Assembly: GCF_015686655.1 (NCBI RefSeq)
Contig: NZ_JADPMP010000001.1
Span: forward strand, 1-64,000
Origin: Pontibacter sp. FD36
Lineage (GTDB): Bacteria; Bacteroidota; Bacteroidia; Cytophagales; Hymenobacteraceae
Reading direction: 5' to 3'
DNA length: 64,000 bases
Positions within the stretch are counted from its first letter, which is position 1. Every line of letters starts with the position of its first letter. The notes beneath the pieces were generated by a model. The model saw nothing but the letters and a program-made list of their open reading frames with translations. It was not told where the DNA came from and ran no database searches. Of this stretch, positions 1 through 9,465 are shown one piece after another. Made by a program: the position numbers and the translations under genes.

Positions 1-644
1 GCTACGAGCAAAATAAGCGACCTGCCTTTCTTGTTGAACGTCAGGTAGGCGACCCACTTCAGGTTGGTGCATAGAAACAAGGTATAGAGCGCGATCAGAC
101 CCAGCAGCGGCATGAAGATCAGGCTGCTGTAGTTGAAGTTGAGCAGTGTGAGAAGCAGCGTAGCAAAGAGCAGGATCTCGTACCAGTCCCAGGCGATCTG
201 GATAAACTTGTTCTTATGGTAGAGTATCAACTGTCGCCACACATAGAAAGCCTTTGCCAGGAACAGCACCAGTAAGCCAAAGTTTACCTGATACACCATG
301 TGCAGCAGCAGTGGCGACTGCACGTTGGAATAGTTGGTAACCATGCGGTACACCATATACAAGGCAACACTCAGGTAGGCGGCTATACCTCCTTTGGCAA
401 AGATGTTCCAGAGATAACCGATGAAGTCGATGCCTTTAAGATTGTCAGCACTCATGCGCTGGAAGCCAAAGACAGAAACGATGAAAACGACGATCAGGAA
501 GTTGTTGACAAAAGGCAGATCCAGGCCATTGGAGCTTTCCTGCCGCAAGCTCTCTGCCGCCAACAGCACATTAGCCAGCAGGAGCGACCAGCTGACCAGA
601 GCCGAAGTAATAAATAGAGATTTCGCGTTGGTTCTATAAAGCAT
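1..644 (-). CDS. Polytopic membrane protein, N-terminal part (runs off the left edge)
   Basis: An open frame on the minus strand starts at ATG 644-642 and stays open to base 1, so about 214 N-terminal residues are visible and the C-terminus lies outside the window. The translation begins MLYRTNAKSLFITSALVSW and is strongly hydrophobic, with about six likely membrane segments separated by short loops (for example near residues 8-30, 82-100, 113-135 and 153-195). I cannot name the family. Such N-terminal membrane blocks in Bacteroidota often precede a cytoplasmic signalling domain (phosphatase, kinase or cyclase), but that part is missing, so this is only a possibility. The gene stands alone, downstream of guaB and separated from it by a terminator hairpin. 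Confidence 0.75.
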   Translation of the reverse strand, partial: MLYRTNAKSLFITSALVSWSLLLANVLLAAESLRQESSNGLDLPFVNNFLIVVFIVSVFGFQRMSADNLKGIDFIGYLWNIFAKGGIAAYLSVALYMVYRMVTNYSNVQSPLLLHMVYQVNFGLLVLFLAKAFYVWRQLILYHKNKFIQIAWDWYEILLFATLLLTLLNFNYSSLIFMPLLGLIALYTLFLCTNLKWVAYLTFNKKGRSLILLV

Positions 645-787
645 AAAACGGAAAACCGTGCTTAGTTTTATCGGCGACAGAAAATGGCTTGCCCGAGACT
701 TTATCAGTTTGTAAGGTAAGAAAAATTTTTGCTCTTTGGCCAAGTTGTCGAGGTGAGTTTTTAAAGAACAACTTGCATAACGTAAAA

Positions 788-828
788 AAGAAGAAGTAGG
801 TTAGCAAAAGGCCAACCTACTTCTTTTA
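788..828 (-). terminator. Terminator after guaB, probably bidirectional
   Basis: AAGAAGTAGGTT and its near-perfect complement AACCTACTTCTT form a long stem around a short loop at 791-825. T-runs follow on both strands. It lies 20 bases beyond the guaB stop and ahead of the membrane-protein gene on the same strand, so it separates the two units. Confidence 0.8.
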
Positions 829-847
829 TTGTTGTGTTATGAAATGA

Positions 848-2377
<1,530 letters not shown>

Positions 2378-2529
2378 TTAGCAAGAGCTGCGAGAAAATT
2401 ATTCAAAACCTGCTATACGGCTCCCATCAGAAATATTTTAAATCGTTAATAATTGTTCAGAACTGCTTGCGGGGAAATGCTACAGAAGAAGAAAGAGAAC
2501 GCCTGACTTCAGCAGGTATAGCGCTATAC

Positions 2530-2847
2530 TTAGTACACGCGCATGGTGGGATCTACCTGTGTAGCCCAGGCATGAATGCCGCCTTTTAGATTAAGCAGAT
2601 TGTCGTAGCCGAGGCGCTGGGTGAGGTAGTTGATGGCCTGTGCGCTGCGGAAGCCATGATGGCAAACCATGACCACCGGTATGTCGCGCCGGACGCGGTT
2701 CACCTGCTTGGGCAAGTCCCCTAAAGGGATGAGTTCTCCACCCAGGTTGCATATCTCAAACTCCACAGGCTCACGCACATCTACAATCTGCAGTTCGGCG
2801 CTGCGGCTTAGTCTCTCTTTCAGTTCCTGTGCTGTGATCTCATCCAT
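2530..2847 (-). CDS. Single-domain rhodanese-like protein
   Basis: This is a 105-residue protein consisting of one rhodanese domain. The family transfers sulfane sulfur through a catalytic cysteine. Visible hallmarks are IVDVREPVEFE (residues 21-31) and the active-site loop CHHGFRS beginning at Cys62. The length matches stand-alone GlpE-like proteins. There is no signal peptide, so it is cytoplasmic. It is divergent from the pnuC-type gene with a 106-base gap, and a TAAGTTTG box lies upstream. The physiological sulfur donor and acceptor cannot be told from the sequence. Confidence 0.92.
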   Translation of the reverse strand: MDEITAQELKERLSRSAELQIVDVREPVEFEICNLGGELIPLGDLPKQVNRVRRDIPVVMVCHHGFRSAQAINYLTQRLGYDNLLNLKGGIHAWATQVDPTMRVY

Positions 2848-2905
2848 AATAATAAGGCTCCTGTCTTTGCTATACCTTTAGCTTTGGCGTTTTGGTTTCG
2901 ATTTA

Positions 2906-2913
2906 CAAACTTA
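2906..2913 (-). promoter_or_regulatory. Bacteroidota -7 element for the rhodanese gene
   Basis: Read on the minus strand this is TAAGTTTG, a perfect match to TAnnTTTG, 59 bases upstream of the rhodanese start. A convincing -33 box was not identified. Confidence 0.5.
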
Positions 2914-2953
2914 GCAACAAATTAGCCTAAAACATGGGCTTACACAGGTATAG

Positions 2954-3577
2954 ATGACAGATTTTTACAATAGCATTCTGGAAGGATTACAGGGCATGAG
3001 CCTGATCGAAGTGGTAGGCGTGATCACAGGTATAGCCGGGGTGTGGCTGGCCGCCAAACAGAGTATCTGGACCTGGCCCATCAGTGTGGTGAGTGTGACA
3101 GCTTACGTGTTCATTTTCTACGATGCCCGCCTCTACGCCGACATGGGGCTAAACGCCTTTTACATCATCACGAGTTTTTATGGCTGGTACGAATGGCTTT
3201 ACGGCGGCAAAGGGCATACCGAGCGCAAAGTCACCAACGTTAGGCAACAAGAGTTGTGGGTGTTAATTGCGCTGGTGGTAGCTTTCACAGGCGGCCTGGG
3301 TTATTTTCTTGACAACTATACCGACGCCGATTTGTCCTATACCGACTCGGCCACTACAGCTGTGAGTCTAATGGCCTACTGGCTGATGGCCAAAAAGCGC
3401 CTGGAGAACTGGTTGGTGTGGCTGGCGGTGGATGTGGTGTATGTGGGAGTTTATGCTTATAAGGAGCTATACTTGACAGCTTTTCTGTATTTTATTTTCC
3501 TGATCCTGGCCACAATAGGCTACCTGGACTGGAAACGGGACATGGAAAAGGAAGCTGTAGCTCATGTTACAAAGTGA
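2954..3577 (+). CDS. pnuC: PnuC-family vitamin transporter (nicotinamide riboside or thiamine)
   Basis: A 207-residue integral membrane protein of the PnuC facilitator family, with about seven hydrophobic segments. The signature region SFYGWYEWLYGG (about residues 75-86) carries the WxxW-type aromatic motif of the family, and TWPISVVSVTAYVF is also typical. PnuC imports nicotinamide riboside; the related PnuT proteins, common in Bacteroidota, import thiamine. Both readings fit the context: a NadR-like kinase lies 1 kb downstream, and a TPP-riboswitch-controlled TonB-dependent receptor lies 3.5 kb downstream on the same strand. The family call is strong but the substrate is unresolved. Confidence 0.88.
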   Translation: MTDFYNSILEGLQGMSLIEVVGVITGIAGVWLAAKQSIWTWPISVVSVTAYVFIFYDARLYADMGLNAFYIITSFYGWYEWLYGGKGHTERKVTNVRQQELWVLIALVVAFTGGLGYFLDNYTDADLSYTDSATTAVSLMAYWLMAKKRLENWLVWLAVDVVYVGVYAYKELYLTAFLYFIFLILATIGYLDWKRDMEKEAVAHVTK

Positions 3578-3684
3578 TTGTTAGAAATGTCCTGTTTTAT
3601 GTTTCTATCTTATGCAGTCATGGCATGGTATGTGCCGTACATGAGTGTAGCTGAGGCAATCGTTGAATTTTAGTGCGCCAAAGT

Positions 3685-3900
3685 ATGCGAGTACCTATGT
3701 TCCACGCTACAACGACACTATGTATGAAGAACCACAAGATTGAATTGCCGGACGAACTCAAGTATGAGAACCGTATGAAATGGGGCTACGAGTCTCCAGA
3801 CGAAAGCCCCAAGCGCCTGCTGCTATGCCAGCACGGCGATAGGCACCCCAAAGAGGTGGAGGTGTATAATTTCTATGATTATAGCTTCACTGAGAATTAA
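3685..3900 (+). CDS. Small uncharacterised protein
   Basis: An open frame of 71 codons from ATG 3685, or 58 residues if ATG 3724 is used. The part after MKNHKIELPDELKYEN is hydrophilic and protein-like, with balanced charge and several aromatics (VYNFYDYSF at the C-terminus). I recognise no family. It sits between the pnuC-type gene and a good rho-independent terminator 35 bases past its stop, which supports a real transcript. The exact start is uncertain. Confidence 0.5.
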   Translation: MRVPMFHATTTLCMKNHKIELPDELKYENRMKWGYESPDESPKRLLLCQHGDRHPKEVEVYNFYDYSFTEN

Positions 3901-3935
3901 GTATTTGCCTGTATTAACTGTCCAGGCTGTAGTAT

Positions 3936-3970
3936 AAAAAAAGGATACATAATCTATGTATCCTTTTTTT
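3936..3970 (+). terminator. Rho-independent terminator after the small gene
   Basis: AAAAAAAGGATACAT and ATGTATCCTTTTTTT form a perfect stem around a five-base loop and end in a T-run. The sequence is symmetric and could stop transcription from either side. Confidence 0.85.
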
Positions 3971-4455
3971 ATACTTTGATTGCATCAGATCGTTCTATGG
4001 ATTTGGTTTGTATCGTTGCTTACCCTCCGCATATATCCGCCTACCTACTATGATATGTAGTAAACTATAAATAGCAAAAATCCATCTATTTTTTAAGATC
4101 TAATAGTGTATTAGGTTGAGGTTTAGCTAGTTGGCGGCTAGTTAAAGGGGTGCCGTCTGCAAACTAATATAAAACTGCTCCTACCTCTTCTTGCTTATCC
4201 TATAAGCTATTGGTGAATGCGCTCGTATCGCCAGAATCTGATCTCAAATTAATGAATGCTCAAAATTGTTTAAACCAACCAACTATGTAAAACGCACACT
4301 ACCTGTAATGTTGATTTGTAATTGAGATGGAGAGGTGGATAGTGATAGATTTTAATATAGTCGGTGCATACAAGCTTAATCAGTAAATCAGACAAAACAA
4401 CGGTAATAGTTAAACTACTTAAAAAGGAATAGCAGTAGGAGGCTGTTGAATAAGG
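3971..4455. other. 485-base AT-rich gap with no protein gene
   Basis: I see no convincing ORF, tRNA or known riboswitch here. It lies between two hairpin terminators (3936-3970 and 4456-4497) and is richer in AT than the genes around it. Because the second terminator has no gene in front of it, this gap may hold an untranslated RNA. No structure inside it was recognised. Confidence 0.4.
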
Positions 4456-4497
4456 CTGCCGCCAGTGGGTACTGTACCTGCTGGCGGCAGTTTTTTT
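4456..4497 (+). terminator. Orphan rho-independent terminator
   Basis: CTGCCGCCAG (4456-4465) pairs perfectly with CTGGCGGCAG (4481-4490) and is followed by seven T residues. No coding gene ends within about 550 bases upstream on this strand. It therefore either ends an unannotated RNA or acts ahead of the kinase gene that starts at 4550. Confidence 0.8.
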
Positions 4498-4506
4498 ATG
4501 GCAGGT

Positions 4507-4572
4507 CCTGTGATGGCGACTTTCATCATAATTGCCCTACCTTTGCGGTATGCTGAAAGTCGCCATCACAGG
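4507..4572. repeat. Perfect 19-bp inverted repeat flanking the kinase start codon
   Basis: CCTGTGATGGCGACTTTCA at 4507-4525 is the exact reverse complement of bases 4554-4572. The right arm is coding (codons 2-8 of the kinase), while the left arm is non-coding. The 28-base loop contains the TACCTTTG promoter box and the ATG at 4550. A perfect match this long is not chance. Confidence 0.9.
4538..4545 (+). promoter_or_regulatory. Bacteroidota -7 element at the kinase start
   Basis: TACCTTTG matches TAnnTTTG and ends five bases before ATG 4550, implying a nearly leaderless transcript. No clear -33 box is seen, because the upstream position is occupied by the left arm of the inverted repeat. Confidence 0.5.
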
Positions 4573-5071
4573 GCCTGAGTCTACGGGTAAATCTACGCTG
4601 TCGCAGCAGTTGGCCGCGCACTACAACACAGTGTGGGTGCCGGAGTATGCACGCACCTATATCGAAGATTTGGCTAGGCCCTATACCTTGCAAGACCTTG
4701 AGGAGATCGCCAAAGGGCAATTGGCTTTGGAGGCACAGGTGCAGCAGGAGGCAGGCCGCATTTTGTTCTCTGATACCGACCTGCTGGTGATCAAAATCTG
4801 GAGTGAGCATGCCTTTGGGCAGTGCCCTGACTGGGTGCTTCAAAAACTAAAAGAGCAGGATTATAACCTTTACCTGCTGATGGGCGTTGATTTGCCGTGG
4901 GAGCCTGATCCGCAGCGAGAGCATCCGCATTTGCGCCAGTACTTTTATGATTGGTACAAACGAGAGTTGGAGGCGCTGCAAGTGCCCTATCTGGAGATCA
5001 GCGGACAGCACGAAGACCGGCTCGAAAAGGCAATCGGGCGTGTCGATGCATTGCTCCGGCAACATACCTAA
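4550..5071 (+). CDS. NadR-like P-loop kinase (AAA_28 family)
   Basis: A 173-residue P-loop protein resembling the C-terminal ribosylnicotinamide kinase domain of NadR. The Walker A motif is GPESTGKST at residues 8-16, followed by WVPEYARTYIEDL and FSDTDLLVIKIW, which match the kinase region of NadR. There is no DNA-binding or adenylyltransferase domain. I chose ATG 4550 over an upstream TTG because it starts directly before the P-loop strand and just after a promoter box. The next gene starts 14 bases downstream, so the two form an operon. It probably phosphorylates the vitamin brought in by the PnuC-type carrier, either nicotinamide riboside or thiamine; the choice is inference. Confidence 0.85.
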   Translation: MLKVAITGPESTGKSTLSQQLAAHYNTVWVPEYARTYIEDLARPYTLQDLEEIAKGQLALEAQVQQEAGRILFSDTDLLVIKIWSEHAFGQCPDWVLQKLKEQDYNLYLLMGVDLPWEPDPQREHPHLRQYFYDWYKRELEALQVPYLEISGQHEDRLEKAIGRVDALLRQHT

Positions 5072-5085
5072 ACCTATACCTGACC

Positions 5086-5961
5086 ATGCTATACTATTTG
5101 CAGAATTATAACTTTAAAGTGGGCGTCGAAAGCAAAGGCGCCGAGTTGCAGCATTTCATCAAGTTGGATGAGCAGCTGGAATTTATCTGGCAGGCTGATC
5201 CGGCAATCTGGGGTAGTCACGCACCTAACCTTTTCCCGATTGTGGGGGAACTGCCCGAAGGTACCTATACCTACGAAGATGAGATTTTCGCATTGAAGCG
5301 CCATGGCTTTGCGCGCCACAAGGAGTTTAAACTGATAGAGCAGGAAGATGACAAGTTGGTGTTCGAACTTGATGACGATGAAGAAACCTACCAGGTATAC
5401 CCCTTTAAGTTCAGGCTCCTGATCGCTTATAAGCTGGAGAATAACAAGCTGTCGGTAACATACCAAGTTTTTAACCGCGACAGCAAGGGCATGTACTTTT
5501 CCATTGGCGGCCATCCGGGTTTCAATGTGCCGCTTTACGGTGGGGAACGCTACGAAGACTACTTTATCGAATTTGAGAAAGAGGAAACGCTGCACCGCTA
5601 CCTGCTGACCGATGATGGCCTGCAGAGTGGCGACACAGAAAAGGTATTGGAGCATGATCGGGTATTGCCTCTCAAGCACAGCTATTTTGACAAAGATGCC
5701 CTGGTGTTCAAAAACCTGAATTCTGATAAGCTTTCATTGGGAAGCCGCACCAACCAGCGGCGCATCGAGATGACGTTCGAAGGTTTTCCATACTTGGGCA
5801 TTTGGGCGAAGCCGGGACCATCGCCTTATGTGTGCATCGAGCCCTGGTGCGGTATTGCGGGCCGAGACGGGGAGTCCGGGGAAATCGATAAAAAGGAGGG
5901 CATCAATCTACTTAGTCCCAAGCATGTATTTGAGCGTACTTTTACTTTGGAAGTCTTATAA
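5086..5961 (+). CDS. Aldose 1-epimerase (LacX/GalM-like) family protein
   Basis: A 291-residue protein of the aldose epimerase superfamily, which interconverts sugar anomers. Supporting segments are APNLFPIVGELPEGTYTYE, the RHGFAR motif containing a typical active-site histidine, GGHPGFNVPL, and a late CIEPWCG segment carrying the expected catalytic glutamate. The frame is open further upstream, but ATG 5086 is the first start after the kinase stop (14-base gap) and gives the usual N-terminus LQNYNFKVGVESKGAEL. No signal peptide is seen. The family members closest in look to this are LacX-like and their substrates are poorly defined. Confidence 0.88.
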   Translation: MLYYLQNYNFKVGVESKGAELQHFIKLDEQLEFIWQADPAIWGSHAPNLFPIVGELPEGTYTYEDEIFALKRHGFARHKEFKLIEQEDDKLVFELDDDEETYQVYPFKFRLLIAYKLENNKLSVTYQVFNRDSKGMYFSIGGHPGFNVPLYGGERYEDYFIEFEKEETLHRYLLTDDGLQSGDTEKVLEHDRVLPLKHSYFDKDALVFKNLNSDKLSLGSRTNQRRIEMTFEGFPYLGIWAKPGPSPYVCIEPWCGIAGRDGESGEIDKKEGINLLSPKHVFERTFTLEVL

Positions 5962-5983
5962 TCAAATTGAAAGAACTTCAATC

Positions 5984-6025
5984 AAAAAGTCCCCTGCTGT
6001 ATTTTTCGAGCAGGGGACTTTTTGT
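5984..6025. terminator. Bidirectional terminator between convergent genes
   Basis: AAAAAGTCCCCTGCT (5984-5998) pairs perfectly with AGCAGGGGACTTTTT (6009-6023). The A/T ends provide a T-run on both strands. It serves the epimerase gene on the plus strand and the small minus-strand gene ending at 6028. Confidence 0.9.
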
Positions 6026-6027
6026 TT

Positions 6028-6279
6028 TCATTGCAGGGAAGGTTCCGGAAACTTGGGAACCTTGATGCGTCTCAGGTCATATTGCGGTTCATAATCATTG
6101 ATGGGCAATGATATGCCGGGTGGCAGGTCCAGATCTGGCAGATCGTCGCCTAGTGGCTCGCCTCCATCGTCATCATTATCAGTAGAGGAAGACCCTCTGA
6201 ATTTTTTGCGTGGAGCGAAAGCGTAATATGCCAGTATCGTTAGCAGTGCTAAAGTATACAGTAAGCTGATCATCATCAC
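6028..6279 (-). CDS. Small single-pass membrane protein, unknown
   Basis: An 83-residue frame with one N-terminal hydrophobic segment (residues 3-22, ISLLYTLALLTILAYYAFA), a basic cluster RKKFR that should stay in the cytoplasm, then an acidic Asp/Glu-rich stretch and a proline-rich tail. I recognise no family. Three consecutive ATG codons (6279, 6276, 6273) make the exact start ambiguous. It ends against a bidirectional terminator and is divergent from the TPP-riboswitch gene, an arrangement consistent with a real gene. Confidence 0.6.
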   Translation of the reverse strand: MMMISLLYTLALLTILAYYAFAPRKKFRGSSSTDNDDDGGEPLGDDLPDLDLPPGISLPINDYEPQYDLRRIKVPKFPEPSLQ

Positions 6280-6477
6280 ATTTCTTCTTAAACTCTAAAA
6301 TTGGTTCAGCCGGCCTATTTTCCTGGCAATTCCTACTTGGTATGAGCGGGTGCTTGAAAATGTGCCTTGTATTGTTTTCAACGTAGTTTGCCCGCATGTG
6401 GTTATCGGCTTTTGTTAAAATAAAATTGCACTTAACTACTTGATACAGTGGGTTAGCCATAAATTGCCCTGGTCCGT

Positions 6478-6509
6478 TTTGTTTTCACAGAAAATCAGCC
6501 ATACCTTTA
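6478..6509 (+). promoter_or_regulatory. Promoter of the thiamine receptor gene
   Basis: TTTG at 6478-6481, a 20-base spacer and TACCTTTA at 6502-6509 match the Bacteroidota -33/-7 promoter (TTTG, TAnnTTTG) closely. Transcription would begin about 6515, right where the TPP aptamer starts. Confidence 0.65.
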
Positions 6510-6514
6510 CAGCA

Positions 6515-6595
6515 GTTTAGGGGTGCCTTATAACAACGGGCTGAGATCATACCCATTGAACCTGATCCGGATAATGCCGGCGAAGGGAAAAACGC
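6515..6595 (+). promoter_or_regulatory. TPP riboswitch (THI element)
   Basis: The conserved THI-box blocks are present in order: GGGGTGCC (about 6520-6527), GGGCTGAGA (6538-6546), ACCC, TGAACCTGATCCGGATAAT (6557-6575) and GCCGGCGAAGGGAA (6576-6589). This RNA binds thiamine pyrophosphate and switches off the downstream gene. Between the aptamer and ATG 6669 a short CTGCC/GGCAG hairpin (about 6615-6631) has no T-run, so control of translation looks more likely than termination. Confidence 0.95.
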
Positions 6596-6668
6596 GGGGA
6601 AACAATGTAGCAGGCTGCCGGCCCCAGGCAGGTCTGTATGTTTCAACTTATTCTTTTCTTACACACCA

Positions 6669-9143
6669 ATGAAAAAATTACTGATTGTGATGGCAGTCGT
6701 ACTGTTGCCGTTGCAGTTGCTTGCTCAGTACCAACTGAGCGGCTACGTAACCGATGCTGTCAAAAACGAAGCGCTGGCGGGAGCCACCGTTGTACTGGCT
6801 GGCAGCAACCAAGTCACCGTATCTGGCCAGGATGGCCGTTATCAATTCCAAAACCTGCCCGAAGGCGAGTATACCCTGCAGGTTTCTTATCTGGGCTACA
6901 ACAAAGCCAGCAGACAAATCAGGCTGATCGTCGACACAAGCGTGAACATGGCGCTGCAACCGGCTAGTGTAAGCACTGGTGAAGTGCTCGTGTCGTCTAC
7001 CCGTGCCAACGAGCGAACAGGTACTACTTTCACGAACGTGACGCGCGAAGAGATAGCCGAACGCAACTTCGGTCAGGATCTGCCATACCTGTTGGAGCAA
7101 GTGCCCTCTGTCGTGGTAAACTCTGACGCCGGCGCCGGCGTGGGCTATACCGGTATACGCATTCGTGGCTCCGATATCACGCGCATCAACGTAACCGTGA
7201 ATGGTATACCTGTGAATGACTCCGAAAGCCACGGTACCTTCTTTGTGAATATGCCGGATTTTGCCTCTTCAGTGGAGGACATGCAGGTGCAACGCGGTGT
7301 GGGTACATCCACCAATGGTGCGGGTGCCTTCGGAGCGAGCATTAACATCCAAACCCAAAAGGTGCGCCGTGAGGCCTATGCCGAAACCGACAACAGCTAC
7401 GGTTCTTTTAACACCTGGAAGAACAATGTGCGCTTCGGAACGGGCCTGATCAATGGCAAATTCGCTTTCGATGGCCGTCTGTCACGCATCAAGTCGGATG
7501 GCTACATCGACCGAGCCTTCTCTGATCTGAAATCCATGTACTTCTCGGGTGGCTACTATGGCGATAAGACGACGGTGAAGTTTGTGACTTTCTCGGGCCA
7601 GGAGCAAACCTACCAGGCCTGGTATGGCACACCGGAAGCGTTGGTATACGGCAACGAGGCAGATCTGCAGGCCTATATCGATCGCAACGGCATTACAGGT
7701 AGTGACCTCGAGAATCTGCGCACTGCTGGTCGCCGGTATAACTACTATACCTACGACAACGAAACCGACAACTATCAGCAGGACCACTACCAGTTGCATC
7801 TGTCGCATGACTTCTCGCCGGAGCTGACTTTCTCCGGAGCGCTGCACTATACCTATGGCCGTGGCTACTACGAGCAGTTCCGAAACAACGACCGCCTCTC
7901 CAACTATGGCTTACCCAATGTGCAGATCGGAGATCAGACCATCAGCCGTACCGACCTGATCCGCCGTCGCTGGCTCGACAACCACTTCTTTGGTGCCACT
8001 TATGCCTTCCAGTATGATCCGTCAGCCAGGCTAAGCGCTACACTGGGCGGTGCCGTCAACAGGTACGATGGCGACCACTTCGGTGAGGTGATCTGGGCTC
8101 GCTATGCTTCTACCTCCAACATCCGTGACCGCTACTACGACAACAATGCGGTGAAGACGGATTTCAACATCTTCGGTAAACTCACTTATAGCCTGACGGA
8201 TCAGCTGAGTCTGTTTGGCGACATGCAGGTGCGCACAATCAACTATACCTTCGAGGGTATCGATAACAACTTCGAGAACCTGGAGCAGGAGGTGGATTAT
8301 ACCTTCTACAATCCGAAAGCAGGTATAAGCTACGAACTAAAGCCAGGACATCAACTATACGCCTCTTATGCCATAGGCAATCGCGAGCCGGTTCGCAAAG
8401 ACTTTACCGAGTCTACTGCCGATAGCCGTCCGAAGCACGAGACACTGCGCAACCTGGAAGCCGGCTACCGTGGTCAGCTTGGATTGGGCGAACTGGCAGG
8501 GCGTACATTAAGCGCCAACGTGGAGGTAAATTACTTCTTCATGGATTACAAAAACCAACTGGTGCTGACCGGTGAGATCAATGACGTAGGCGCCTATACC
8601 CGTACGAACATTGATCGCAGTTACCGCCAAGGTATAGAGTTGGCTGGAGCAATGTGCCTGGGTAGCTTTGCGAGTCTGAGCAGCAACCTAAGCTACAGCC
8701 AGAACAAGTTGCGCGACTTCGAAGAATACATCGATGATTACGATGAAGGCGGCCAGGTGATGAACAGGTATAGCCAGGCTTCTATTGCTTTCTCTCCGGA
8801 TTTTGTGTCGGCTACGCAACTGGAGGTAGAAGTGCTGAAAGGTTTGAAAGCTGCTTTTATCTATAAAACAGTAAGCAAGCAGTACCTGGACAATACCCAG
8901 AACGAAAGCCGCATCATACCTGCCTACCAGGTAGGGGATCTGCGTTTCCGCTACACTACTGGTTTCACAGGTGTCCTGAAAGGTCTTGAGCTTGGGCTAC
9001 TGGTGAACAACATCTTCAACGAACGCTATGCTGCCAATGGCTATACCTACAGCTACAAAGCAGGAGGGGAGCTAACAACCGAAAACTTCTATTACCCACA
9101 GGCCACACGCAATTTTCTGGCTTCTGTCGGCTTAAGATTTTAA
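6669..9143 (+). CDS. TonB-dependent outer membrane receptor, TPP-regulated (thiamine uptake)
   Basis: An 824-residue receptor that should carry a substrate across the outer membrane using TonB energy. It has a signal peptide (MKKLLIVMAVVLLPLQLLAQ), a carboxypeptidase-regulatory-like domain (about residues 22-100, ending near NMALQPASVSTGEV), a plug domain (about 115-235, with GVGYTGIRIRGSDITRINV) and a 22-strand-type barrel ending in SVGLRF with the terminal aromatic residue. The TPP riboswitch directly upstream points to thiamine or a derivative, as for the Omr1 receptors of Bacteroidota. It is transcribed alone: a terminator follows, and the pnuC-type gene is 3 kb upstream. Confidence 0.93.
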   Translation: MKKLLIVMAVVLLPLQLLAQYQLSGYVTDAVKNEALAGATVVLAGSNQVTVSGQDGRYQFQNLPEGEYTLQVSYLGYNKASRQIRLIVDTSVNMALQPASVSTGEVLVSSTRANERTGTTFTNVTREEIAERNFGQDLPYLLEQVPSVVVNSDAGAGVGYTGIRIRGSDITRINVTVNGIPVNDSESHGTFFVNMPDFASSVEDMQVQRGVGTSTNGAGAFGASINIQTQKVRREAYAETDNSYGSFNTWKNNVRFGTGLINGKFAFDGRLSRIKSDGYIDRAFSDLKSMYFSGGYYGDKTTVKFVTFSGQEQTYQAWYGTPEALVYGNEADLQAYIDRNGITGSDLENLRTAGRRYNYYTYDNETDNYQQDHYQLHLSHDFSPELTFSGALHYTYGRGYYEQFRNNDRLSNYGLPNVQIGDQTISRTDLIRRRWLDNHFFGATYAFQYDPSARLSATLGGAVNRYDGDHFGEVIWARYASTSNIRDRYYDNNAVKTDFNIFGKLTYSLTDQLSLFGDMQVRTINYTFEGIDNNFENLEQEVDYTFYNPKAGISYELKPGHQLYASYAIGNREPVRKDFTESTADSRPKHETLRNLEAGYRGQLGLGELAGRTLSANVEVNYFFMDYKNQLVLTGEINDVGAYTRTNIDRSYRQGIELAGAMCLGSFASLSSNLSYSQNKLRDFEEYIDDYDEGGQVMNRYSQASIAFSPDFVSATQLEVEVLKGLKAAFIYKTVSKQYLDNTQNESRIIPAYQVGDLRFRYTTGFTGVLKGLELGLLVNNIFNERYAANGYTYSYKAGGELTTENFYYPQATRNFLASVGLRF

Positions 9144-9163
9144 CATAGATTGAGATTTTTTGG

Positions 9164-9195
9164 AAAGGCCCCGCCATTAGGTGGGGCTTTTTTTT
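9164..9195 (+). terminator. Terminator of the receptor gene
   Basis: A hairpin of AAGGCCCCGCC and GGTGGGGCTT around ATTA (two G-T pairs) is followed by eight T residues, 20 bases after the stop codon. Confidence 0.88.
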
Positions 9196-9327
9196 GATCA
9201 GGATTTTAAATGATAGACAGGACTGCTATACCTAATGCGAGAGAACTCAATACGCTTGTTTTCTGCTTTATGGCATGCAACAATTGCATCGGGACGCTGT
9301 TAGCACTGAAGTAAATAGGTGCTCAAA

Positions 9328-9363
9328 AGACCTCACAGCGTCTCCAAAAACCTGTGAGTGTCT
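9328..9363 (+). repeat. REP-like palindromic element, copy 1
   Basis: A 36-base imperfect palindrome beginning AGACCTCACAG and ending CTGTGAGTGTCT. A diverged copy lies in inverted orientation at 9466-9500. Both are in a 440-base gap without a gene. Confidence 0.7.
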
Positions 9364-9465
9364 GTGCCGACGACGGTATTATAAACATACTGATTAAGTA
9401 TTATCTTTTTCGCCAATGACAGGTTTTAGTTATACCTCCATTATGCCTACGCCGCGTAGCCAGCA

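Noticed and set aside
4526-4843. Minus-strand open frame opposite the kinase gene
   Set aside because: It is a shadow of the kinase coding sequence on the other strand. The inverted repeat at its edge does not make it a gene.
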